Part shown: positions 50,121-60,600 of the stretch, one piece after another
Numbering within the stretch: position 1 is the stretch's first letter
How the letters are laid out: every line of letters begins with the position of its first letter
Position numbers and translations under genes: made by a program
Assembly: GCA_933228895.1 (NCBI GenBank)
Contig: OW121854.1
Coordinates: 59,562,609 to 59,626,608, forward strand
Length of the DNA: 64,000 nucleotides
Reading direction: 5' to 3'
DNA from: Platycnemis pennipes
Taxonomy: Eukaryota > Arthropoda > Insecta > Odonata > Platycnemididae
The notes under the pieces: generated by a model
The model's input: only the letters and a program-made list of their open reading frames with translations
What the model was told of the DNA's origin: nothing
The model's database searches: none

Positions 50121-50559
50121 CAGAGTGAGTGAGCGAATCAGTACATAGATAGTGATTGAATTGTTCGCGCGGCTTCCACCGAGTTGAGGAAGTGGGCGGC
50201 TTTTCGACGCTCGCCTCTGACATCGTCTTCAGGGCAGATGAGGCGTGGAGATGAGTTGTCCGCCGCTGTACTCCTTTGCCTACGCCACTGTAAAGAAGGG
50301 AATGCGCTCCGAGGGGTGCAGTATTTGTCCATCAGATTCCGCTAGAAATTCCACAAGGGCGCGTAGTGGTGACCTGCCGGAACTCAACTTTCCACTGAAG
50401 GTTACCTCTGCTTAGTTCCATCTCGCACATTATTATCCTCCTCCGGATCCCTCTTGCACTCGAGCCTCGCCACTTCTGCTTTATCTCTCCCGCCATCCCC
50501 GCATCCTATTTCGTTCCCCATCCACTCCCAGCCCATTTCCGGAGTGAAGGTGGCTCCGA

Positions 50560-51035
50560 CCATTCCTTTTACCATCCTCACCGGAAGCTCTTCTCTTCCC
50601 TCGATGCGCGCGCGGCGAGCGGAGTGCCCGTCCGTGGTGGCGGTGTGTGTGTGGGTGAGGAGTGGAGTCTGTCGGGGAGAAGGGGGGTCGAGTGAGTGGA
50701 GGGGAAGGCGCGTTTCCAGTCCGTTATGTGGGTGGATCATCGCCTCCTCCTCCTCTACCTTTTCCGATCCACGCACACACGCGCGGCGAGGCACATGCGT
50801 CTCACAAGCACGCGTGTCTCGCGCCCGCCCGAGTACACACTCCTCTGTGAATGGAACCACGCGTCCGCACACGACTTGACTCCTCCTCCTTGCGAGCCGT
50901 GGCTCAAACTCCGAGCACGCCGTGAGCCCGCTCGCCTCGATCGTCGCGAGCCGAATTGGGTTTCGGTGCGGAGGGGAGGAGGCGGGTGCGAATTTTCGCG
51001 CGTAAGCGACGAGATTTTCCGGAACGAATGAAGGC
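50560..51035. other. GC/CpG-rich block just upstream of the Spitz-like exon
   Basis: Dense CpG, CCG/CGCG and Arg/Pro-rich antisense ORF shadows. It lies about 600 bp upstream of the Spitz-like exon. It could hold a promoter or 5' exon of an isoform. GC-rich blocks recur throughout the window, so position is the only specific argument. Confidence 0.4.
50604..50654 (+). CDS. Candidate signal-peptide exon of the Spitz-like gene (hypothesis)
   Basis: An ATG at 50604 opens a 17-codon stretch: basic start (MRARR), then a short hydrophobic run (VVAVCVW). It ends at a good donor, TGG|GTGAGG, at 50655. If spliced in phase 0 to 51635, using the second AG of TTTCAGAG, the join reads Val-Trp-Ala before Cys-Ser-Ser-Arg. 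That satisfies the -3/-1 signal peptidase rule and leaves the conserved Cys at the mature N-terminus. Against it: the acceptor would be GAG, which is weak; the preferred CAG|AG acceptor needs an exon ending in phase 1; the hydrophobic core is only about seven residues; and the ATG context is poor. The first coding exon could instead lie far upstream, outside this window. Confidence 0.25.
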
Positions 51036-51544
51036 GAGAGTGAGCGTGAAATAGGAAGGGCATGATTACCAGAGTATTTGGAGCGATTTACTCTCTTAGG
51101 TAGTGTGCTGGTTGGATTTTCCCGCGGTATTAAAATTTACTTGAACCTGAAAGTAAAATATTCCGTGTCATTGGTGCGAAACTACATTACGTCGTCCCCC
51201 GTTTTATTTTATTTTGTTTTCATCTGCACATTACACCCGAATGTTAGTTCAAACGGTGGTTCATTGGGATTCAATGAATATTTGTAAGCTGGGTGGAAGT
51301 TTATGTAAACTGTGGCTTTTGATTGTGCCACGTATCGCAACTGTTGCCATTTGATGTCATCCTGTGTGCCTGAAACTTTCCTTTTGCCTCGTGACTCGGC
51401 GTTCGAAAATCCAGTTACCGAAAAAATTGTTGACTAGTTGACGGTTTTAAAAGTCGTCAAATATGGACGAATTTTTCTTGAATGAGAACGGCATCATTTT
51501 CAAGGATGGTATTTTGTGTTAGGAATGAGGCATTTGTGTGCGAA

Positions 51545-51579
51545 TTGATTTTGTGATTTGATTTTGTGATTTGATTTTG
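51545..51579 (+). repeat. 13-bp tandem repeat, 2.7 copies, upstream of splice acceptor
   Basis: The unit TTGATTTTGTGAT occurs at 51545, 51558 and partially at 51571. It ends about 50 nt before the acceptor of the Spitz-like exon, within the region where a branch point would be expected. Confidence 0.85.
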
Positions 51580-51632
51580 CTCCTGTGCCCTGAGCAGCAT
51601 TCTCATTGCATTTGTTTCTCTCTTGATTTCAG

Positions 51633-51804
51633 AGGCGTGTTCGAGCCGTTCGACACCCAAGCCACGGGCGCCCAGTCCTACAGCCCGCCCCAACATCACA
51701 TTCCACACGTACGCCTGCCCGCCCGCCTACGCCGCGTGGTACTGCCTCAACGGAGCCACCTGTTTCACCGTCAAGATCGGGGAGTCTCTGCTGTACAATT
51801 GCGA
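51633..51804 (+). CDS. spi: Internal exon of a Spitz/Keren-like EGF-receptor ligand (TGF-alpha type)
   Basis: This exon encodes the mature N-terminus and the first two thirds of the EGF domain of a Spitz-type ligand. The frame gives Ala-Cys-Ser-Ser-Arg, then Pro-Lys-Pro-Arg, a short Pro/Ser/Thr linker, Arg-Pro-Asn-Ile-Thr-Phe, and four EGF cysteines spaced C-x8-C-x5-C-x12-C, including WYCLN and CFTVKI. I recall the same spacing and motifs in Drosophila Spitz. The acceptor is a pyrimidine tract ending TTTCAG at 51632 and the donor is GA|GTAAGTG at 51805. The exon is 172 bp, with 56 whole codons and split codons at both ends. It breaks just after cysteine 4, so C5-C6 must come from a later exon. 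In Drosophila, Spitz is a membrane precursor trafficked by Star, cleaved by Rhomboid, and N-terminally palmitoylated by Rasp on the cysteine that follows the signal peptide. That cysteine is present here. Keren is an alternative orthologue. No downstream exon was recognised. Confidence 0.88.
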
Positions 51805-54759
51805 GTAAGTGTTTGGGAGAGTGAAGATGGCCGCGGGGCGCAAGGCGACGACGACGTGCACATTTGGCTTTGGTCAGGATCATTCGCGGCTGCTCGCGCG
51901 AAAGGTTCTTTGTCGATAAGTGGCCAAGATTGCAAATTTCCTCTCTAAGGGTTGTCTAGCTTGTAGAGCAAAGATTATGGTCGAACAAAAAGCCCCATTA
52001 TTTTTACAAACGTCGTGGAAAATGGGCTGATATTCTAATAAAATGTCAAACAGATTTTACGTGACGATCTTAAATGTTGTAAGCGCCTTTATCATAGGTC
52101 ATGTTGAACTTCCATCCGACCCGCCGCGAAATTTGTGAATGAAAAATGAAATTATAGTTGTCTACGTATATGATAAAAGGTTTTTTTATGGTAGGGGTCT
52201 ATATCTTGGGTAATCAAATTGTTCGAGAAAGGATGTTGCTGTTTCTACAAGAATAATTATCATTCGATCATCTCCTTAGTTTCCATTAATTATAAGTGAG
52301 TAGCGGCAATCCGTAGTACTCTCGCCCGTCTTCAATTTTCACTTCAGTATTTATGATCAACCTTTCTGTATTAAATGATTCACAAGAATAAGAAAGTGAA
52401 GCTGAATGGAATAAATTGCTGCAAAGAAGCGAGAGCCGTCAAATGTAGAGCTGTTATTAGGATTAAAATGCAATAGTTGCCAAGATAAATAATTTTTGAA
52501 GACTTATTCAGCATTAAAAAGTAAACTGATTCATGAAACATAATGGTATCATAGTAAGTAAGATATAATTGTTTGAAGCGAGAGAAAAATGCTCTTGCGT
52601 CTCATATAGGTATGGAGACCCGGAGAGGAAGGCATTCGCAAGCGCATGCATGCACTCTTGTATTCGTGTACGCATGCTTTCGGACGTGAGGAGCGATCCT
52701 TTTCCTCGGTGGTTGAGGTCGGTGTAGCCGAAGCTCACGGCCAGAGGGGAGAGCTTCCATTGGTTGAAGGAAGGGGAGAGACCATCTCCTCGTTCCCGAG
52801 TTACGTACCTTCCTCCTCCCCCTCTATTCTTTGGGAGGGTTTTGGTCAGTTTTGTTCCTCTGCGTCCGCACTAATCCCACTGTTGTTCGGCGTAACTTTA
52901 TTCGCACGATTGTTCTAACAGAGGTAGTGTTTTAAGAAAAAACTAGAGAGATCGTGGCTCGAGGCAAGTGAGTGCTGTCGCAAAGGATAGAAAGCGCCTA
53001 TGGAATTGTGGAAATGTTTGCGAGTGCATTGAAATTCGTCATTTTTTTAGTCATTTTCGGGATCCTTAAGAGGAAGTTCTTCGCTGATTTGGAATTGAAA
53101 TTTCCGATTGGTTGTTGAGGAGTTGCTTCAAATGCCTTCTTTGTGTCTTCTGACTGAGAATAAATCATTTTTTAAATCGTTGGTGACGAGTTGATGTATA
53201 TTTTTTTCATTCGTTAAGATTTATAGTGGCTGTTTGCTTTTGAACGCCTATTACTTCATTTTTATTTAGCTAAGAATATTTAACATGAGACTGAAGATTG
53301 ACGCGTGAAAGCATTTGCTAATTTTGATCGGAGTATCTCCAGAATTGCCTGCGTTTTTGAAGGAGAATGTTCTCCTGGTGGCTTCACCCGATAGCAGCCC
53401 TTTCAGCAACTATGACTTTGTCACTTAGTTAAAAGTAATGTCAATAAATATCTTCGTTTTTCATCAAGGTAATCCCATCCCGGGTTGAGGAATTTAATCT
53501 CTAGAGTGCTCTGTGGTGTTGTGCTTATCTCCCGTAGATTAGCTCATAACGACACAGCGTAAGACCCAGCCGATCCCTCACTGCTGTTATAGTAAAGGCG
53601 TTTCATTGCATAATAAATCTGACGTGATGTAATTGGTGACTTTGATCTCTTGTAATGGGATCGCCTTTCCCCGTTATCTTTTCGTGTCTCTTTATCTTTC
53701 AGAACTTTGCCTTTGCTGACCATGTGCGCTCCACATCCCTACGACCTCGAGCCTTATGTGATTAGACGGAAGTTGTTTGCCCTATCTCGGCGTGAATTAG
53801 ACTCATCTGTCAGATAAATCGCCATCAGCCAATCAGTGAAACTAGCTCGCAATCGAACTCTGGTTACCTTTCTGGTTCCGGGAATACCCCAAGATGGCCT
53901 TCGGCTGGTCAATCGGGCTTCGAGGATCTCACCAGTGCGCGCGAAATTTTTTCGGGGATTTTTTTAAAGTGTAGGAAATCTTGAATAGTGATGCGAAGGC
54001 TTAACAATTCTTTCAGTCCCGATAGCTGGTGGAGAATTCCATGCATACAGTCATGCTGTCTTTTCCTCAGCTCTGGTTTATCGTTACCAAGATTGAAACT
54101 AATAATGCTGGAGCAAAAGCCTTGTAAATAAACTTGTAATACATCTACTACCTACCTTCTAAAAAGGGTGAAATATATTCTCTGTAGTCTACCTAAACGG
54201 GGCACAGTTTTCACAGGTGTACTTTCAGACAGCGTATGCAGTGTGCATGCCTACTTCAACGGGATGATTAGTATGGTGTTTGCCCTGCAGGTAGTATATA
54301 TATCTTTAGGAACTTCATTCTATGAGTAGGTATGACGGTTCTAGTAACCGTAATGATTTTTTATCTCTAAATTTTCCGAACTAACTGTCCCCAATAGACG
54401 CAGTGAAACAGAATATTTTCACAAGAATCTAATAAAACTTTGTCGTAGGATCTCGCCGACGTATCTTTGCAGCTATATTTATTAGTTTTGCTGGAGGGTT
54501 TCATCAAATTTAGATTACGATGGAATGTTTTATTTGTAGTAAAAAGCTTCACTGTAACTAATCTAAGAATGTTTGTACTTAACAAGTGTTGTAGCATACA
54601 TTGCTACCGTCGTACTTGTGGTAATCAAAGGAGAAAGAGTTTTGAATTGACACATGACATTTGGGGTTTGATCGGTGAATACGGAGCACTGCGTGCCTGC
54701 CCCATGGAAAAGCTTTCGTGTGGCGAAACGAAAGTTTAAGCGAGGGTGGCCGAAAACTG

Positions 54760-55650
54760 ATGAATATCAGCCGTCCTGTGCGTTTCTGCGTCCGCCAACG
54801 GGGCGACGAAACATGCCGGCGCGGTAAATTGTTGCAACGGGGCAAAAATGTTTGAACAATTCTGTTTGCCGCCCGAAAAGTGGAACGTTTCCCACGTTCC
54901 ACGGGCGCGAAATGCCCGAAGGGCCGACACCGTGCATTATTAGCGCGTCGGAGGAGAAAATTAAAACCAATTGCAGCCCCGTCCATCGGGCGGCATTCCT
55001 TTCTCCACCCCCCCCCCCCCCCATCCCCCGCCTCCGAGACTATATAAGCTGGCGAGAGAGCAGACTTGGCCGCTTACTCATTTCCCTTCCCCCCCACCCA
55101 ACGGTTCCGCGTCCAGGGCGCCTACAACTCTCAACCCTCCCCCTCCCGCCGCCCGCTTTTTACTCTCCTAAGAGTTGGGCCCTCCCGCTATGGAATGGTA
55201 CAGACGGAAGGAGATAATTGTCTTTGATGTAGGGAGGGGAGGTGGGAAGGGGTTAGGAGGGGAGCAAGCGAGTTTGTTTATCGACGGGCGCCTCCAGTCC
55301 GATAGGCGACGGGCGGTGTATCGGGGTGGACCTCCCTACTGGCCGTGGGAAAAGGCCCCTCGGACTCGCTGCTTTATCTCGTCGGACGTGTACAGCGCCC
55401 CGCCCTGTGTGAGCTCGCTAGCGCTCTTTCTCTCTCTCTCTCTCTCCCCACACCACTGCGCTCCACGTCTCCCCCTATCCCCCCACCTCCTCTCTCTCGC
55501 CGTCCCTTTAAAAAAAAGGTGAAAAATAAAATAGACCCTTTATCTCTCTCTCTCTCTCTTCTTTCTCTCCTCTCTCCCACGCCCAACCTCACCGATCCCC
55601 ACCTTCGGCACTTTCTCTCTCCTGGCTCTCGCGTCATCTCTATTTCTTGA
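54760..55650. other. GC-rich and CT-repeat block
   Basis: CpG-rich first half, a C run near 55007-55021, CT microsatellites at about 55429-55446 and 55542-55560. Overlapping Pro/Ser/Leu ORFs here are compositional. Confidence 0.6.
55041..55085 (+). promoter_or_regulatory. TATA-type promoter candidate in GC-rich block
   Basis: TATATAAG at 55041-55048 stands alone in GC-rich sequence. An initiator-like TCATTT occurs at 55078-55083, about 10 bp further than the ideal TATA-to-start spacing. No recognisable gene follows; downstream sequence is pyrimidine-rich with CT repeats. Confidence 0.3.
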
Positions 55651-57564
55651 ATTTCATCTGCGGGCCGCGTGTGTGTATGTGAGTTTGTGTCCGGTTTAAA
55701 TTTACGTTTGTGTCACGGGTGATTGCGCTCGAGTGAGCTGTTTGCCCTCCTATGCTTGCCCTTCCCGAGCTCTGCAGAGATTTTGGTTCGGATGCTGTGG
55801 CTCTTTTGTTTTTTGTGCCGTTTAAAAGGCCGCAACTGTCTTTCGTGGGGGAGGGAGGGGGGATGGTTTTCGGACGCTACCCAAAGGTGTGTTCGGTGGT
55901 TCGAGTTGGGTGTTGTTACTTTTGGTGGTGATTCTCGGAGGGTTCCGCGTAGTATATGGGCGGCGCGCAATCTCTTTGTGGGGTTGATTCGGAGAAGCAC
56001 TCACGATCCTATGCAAGAACCTTGGGGCGAAGGGTGTATCCAGAATTGCTAGTCTTCAGAAAGCAACATCGTGTGAAAATAGTGATGGGTATTGACCGGG
56101 AAAGCTCGTGGTTAGCAGCGGCAGAGTTAATCCCCGTGTCAGTTGAATGAATGAAAACATATAGACCCCAGCTTCGTGCGAGAGCTCTTGGCGCAGCGTC
56201 CGACGACACTTTACTGTTAGCATTTCTTTGCGGGGCGCTTCATCGTGTGCTTTACTTACTACTTCACTCAAGGAATGAATTGTGGATCAGACTTTTCACA
56301 CGCCGGAAATGTATCGTAGACTTGACTAACGATGCGTACACCATGGGAAGTAATTAGAAGTTCTGGGATAAGGTTGGACGAAATCTCTTCCATGAAATCG
56401 CAGCAATTAAGTCGTTTTAGCAAAATGAGCAAAATTTAATATTAGCCAGGTTAGTAATTGATCTACAATGAAAGATCAAAAAGTCATTAAAGGAGGACCT
56501 CCATCCATCTAAGACTTTTTTGCGTAGTTCTAACTTCCGAGGAGTTTCTAATTACCCCCTCACCTTTGCCGTTGTGTAAACTGATAAAGGTCATAGGTCC
56601 AGTACCGAGTGAAAATACTGTAAAGATCCATTTTTTTATTTCTATCGGCTTAAGTTGACGAAGTTAAGGTTATTCACAGTTGAGTATCCTGGCGGTCCGC
56701 ACTCCAGTAGGCAGAAAGTGATTTCAAAGTACGAGTCTTCTTCTGCCACTTGCCACTGCCACAAGCGCTCAAATCATCCGTGATATGTATTCGGGGCTTC
56801 TAAAACTTCTCGCTTTCCGCCACCTTATCACAGAGTCCTTCCTGATCTTGGTTCGCTGAGCACCGGTCTCCATTCGAGAGAGTCTTGGTTATGTCACTCG
56901 GGAGATGTAGCGGTGTTGGGGGACGGGACCCATCGGGGAGAACTTATATCGCCCATTCCAGGACCGCCTTCTCGCCTTTGGTACACCCACTCAGTTTCTC
57001 TCTCTCTCTCTCCGTTTCACTCCCCGTGTGTGGCTCGGACACACCCCTTTCTACCGTAGCGCTAGCCCAGATTTGAAGTCGAGCGCTGTGGGAACCGTGA
57101 GATGGTCTCAACGGGTTCTTTCCGGCTGTCCTCATGCTCCCAGTTGGTTGTTTATGGGGAATCGACAGGTGCCTCAGGTTTGTGTCGCGGTCCTCGGACC
57201 TTCCAATCCCGGTCCCTTTCTATGAGTGATCGAGGGGTCGATCGGGTTCTCAGTCAATGGGCTTTCGACCTTCAGTCCGATAAATCTTGGTCTAGTTCAT
57301 GGAATGGAGTTGTAACGATCATTAAAAAAATTAATGATCCTGTTGCTACAGTCCTCGCAAGAATATGGCAATTGCGGTGGAGGAGGTAGTAACCCTTAAC
57401 GTATAAATAGGGCCGCATGCAGAAATAGAGGAATCTAAGTATCCTCGATACTATGATAGTTGAATTCTTTCTACCCCTTCAGTTTGGGGTTCGTGTCATA
57501 TCTAGCGTTTCACGTGGGATCTATTGGGTGTTATTTAGCTACTAGATAGTTGAGGAGTTTATTT

Positions 57565-57602
57565 AAGTTTGATGGTTATAAATAAGTTTGATGGTTATAT
57601 AT
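57565..57602 (+). repeat. 19-bp tandem duplication
   Basis: AAGTTTGATGGTTATAAAT at 57565 and AAGTTTGATGGTTATATAT at 57584. Confidence 0.9.
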
Positions 57603-60600
57603 ACTTAACAGGCTTGAAAACTATTTCTGTTTTTCTAGAAGTTTTTATCTTACGTCATAAAGAAATGAATGGCTTGCCATTGGGTCATATCCCTTGAATG
57701 AAATGCAACTCTCTCATATCTATCGAATTTGTCTACCCACTAACACAGGGCATTTCATTGACAAGCTCGTATTTAATAGCATTTGCCATAAAATCGACGG
57801 GAATCTTTTTAACGTGAGCAAGTTTCAGGACAATATCCTGCCGGCTGAAACCGTTAACAGGATGCCGCACTCGCTTTACGTGTTCACTGAGATGTTTGCC
57901 CTTCACCTTGCATTATTCGCGCAATCTGATGTCCGAGCCCGTCTTACGCTCAATAGAGCGCACATCCGACTCATTCGTAAATTGAGCCGTAAATGTGAGT
58001 AATTAGCAAAAACGGAGAGAGGGTGGGGTTTAGATTCGAAAGCAATCCGAAGCGTTCCCCTTCCTTCTTACCGCCTTCACTTTACGCCAGACCGGGTGGC
58101 CAAATTGGCGTGGATGCTCTTCCGAAAATGCTAAATCCGCTGTTTTTTTCTCGCATCCGTTTCTTCACGCAAATGGCAACGCATCAACTTAGCTGAAGTA
58201 ACGGGTCTGTCCGAATGTATTAATTGTGAAGTAGTGGTCCGAATGACCGTAATAGTAGCTCTTCCGAACTTCTGCATCGGAATATCCGTATTGCTTCGGT
58301 GGCCGGAATCGCGTCTTCGGCAAATAAATAAATGATTTCCCAGTTTGAATCGCGACTCTTCCCTCCCAATCTGAATGCACGCAGATTGGGGTTTTATGAT
58401 CGGAAATTCTCCAAGCACTTACCCTACACTGCATTCGAAGCCTTGCTGGACTGTAAAATTATATCTAATATTACATAGAGCACGGCATGGTATGGCGTCA
58501 AGATGTGAATTATGCAGAAAGAGGTTGACTTGAAGATTTTGATATGTGTGGAGAAGGACGGGGAGATGGTAAGGTGAGATGACAGAGAGACAAACGAAAG
58601 TCATGAAAATTTTAGGGGAGGAGATGAAGTTTATTGAAGAAATTAGAAGGTAGACGGGGAGTGAACAAAACGAGTAATAACTAAGGAGCGACGATGAGGT
58701 AGAAGGGAGGACGTACCTACCTTTGCCGGTAGACCATTACCAATAATTCACGTCAACTCGGCTGTATACGATTTGTTGTTGCCCACCGTTTTACTTTTAC
58801 TTTCTGTTCTTTCTAATGCCATTCTTATTATTGTTCTAACGGTCTCTGTCGTTCAAAATATTCCTTACCCTTCTCATGGTGTCTTGGCTTCAACCGGTTT
58901 CTACTAATATCTTTCGAAGGTGCTTTTTTTCTTCTCTCCATTCAGAGCCTACTGCAGTGATTTTTCTCCGCCACACGTATTTCCGTCCTTTTTTCCGCGG
59001 AAAGCTGGGTCTCTCGCGAAGTCCGAAATCCAGGTCAAGTGCAGCTCCCGCGGGGCGGTGGTGTTTGATGAATTGATTGCCGGCGACGGGAGAAAGAGTG
59101 GGGGTTACGGGCGGTTGGGAGGTGTTGACCTTTGCTCTTGAGAGCGCGAGCACTCGCCGGCGGAGCGTGTAGTCGCTCCTTGGGATTTTTTTTGTTTTTG
59201 CTCACGCCCGCCTCCGCACCCACCTCCTCGAGCATGCTCGAAAGAGCTTGCTCCATAAAATCCGTGATTATCTTCACGTGAAACGAACAAATTCCGCTTC
59301 CCCGCCGAGTACTTATATCTTCGGGACTGGCGAATAATGAAGAGTGGTGAAGCGGCCGGAGTTGGTCGGTATTCAGTTACATAGGTTATCTTTGTCGTAA
59401 AAAAATTTGGGTCTCCATTGTTCGGCTATAAATATGCCTTTGTAAGTATGTCAATATGGCGTAATAGGCTTGTTATCATCACGATTTTTTTTCTGATCGT
59501 TGCTTTATTTTTCTTTCCTGTCGATTTTTGAACTATATGTGAATAAAATCGTCGTTAGCTATCCATCTCCTTGTTACATTGTAAGCATGGAAAACAGTAA
59601 AGGGATGAATAAATTTTAACTTTCTTCAGTATTTTCGTGGCTGTTTTCAATCTAATTCGCTTCTTCTTTCGTAATAGTCAGTGGTTAAAAATACCTTCTA
59701 CATTTTTTACTGTCACCAAGTTTATTCACCTTTTCGATTGAGTGAATCATTCTCTGCTCCCGTTACGTATCTAATCTTATTTAAGCCAGCTGTTTCGTGT
59801 GGAATAGAGAGAATGTAGCTACCGACCCTGGGTCCCCTCGGAATTGTATCCAGTGGTATTTATTATAGACCTTCATGTAGTATTTGCTAGAACGTGAACT
59901 CCACCCAGGACGCATAACGGTTAAACAATGATGCCGAAGACTGTACATTACCTTAATTTTTCCATGACCTCAGCCGATTTTCCAATGACGTCTCAATCCA
60001 AATTATTTCTTTTCAAAACTCGAAGCACTATAATGGCTTGTAGCTACTCCTCTCGAAGAAAAAGTAGTTCCTTCGCATACGTTTTGCCATACCTGCAGTC
60101 TCATTTATGGAATCACACTTTACCAAGTGAAACTTTGTGATGAGTCTTCTTTTTCGAAATCTAAGGAGATTACCGAGGTTATGCCCTCGTCCACTCCATC
60201 GCAAACGACTTCAACTTCCGGTCACACCTGCGCCAACTCGTAGGACAAAAGAAGATCGGGAGGTAAGTGACAATGACGACGTGAAAGAAACATGGGTGAG
60301 CCAGGAGCGTCGTGGATTCTCGAACTTGAGTCGCTCGCTTCCCCTCGGCAGGTCGCGGTCCGTGATGGATGCGTGTGCGTCTCGCCCCGCGTCGTCGTGC
60401 CGTTGCGCAACCGCCAAATATGTACGTAGGCAGCGTGTGGGCCTCGCGGGTCTTTTGCCTCTCCGCGATCTCGACCAAAGGGTTGGCGTGAACTTTCAAT
60501 TGACGGCATTCGTTGCTGTCTGCGGGGCTGAGCCGAAAAAGGCTCGGAGCACAGCGCAGGGAACTCGGGGCGTTTTAAATTTTTTTCTGTTCAAGCAATG

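Noticed and set aside
57694..58002. 102-codon ORF ending before a GTGAG
   Set aside because: Starts at a non-ATG codon, no recognisable domain, and no acceptor or codon-level support.
54215..58930. Candidate next EGF exons at AG|GTGY sites (near 54216, 57168, 58918)
   Set aside because: None translates to the Gly-Phe-x-Gly-x-Arg-Cys pattern required for the second half of the EGF domain.
60160..60267. Exon-like segment bounded by an AG and GAG|GTAAGTG, with a frame reading DYRGYALVHSIANDF
   Set aside because: It loosely recalls a macro-domain N-terminus, but the expected Gly-rich loop is missing, two other frames are open over the same bases, and no neighbouring exon was seen.
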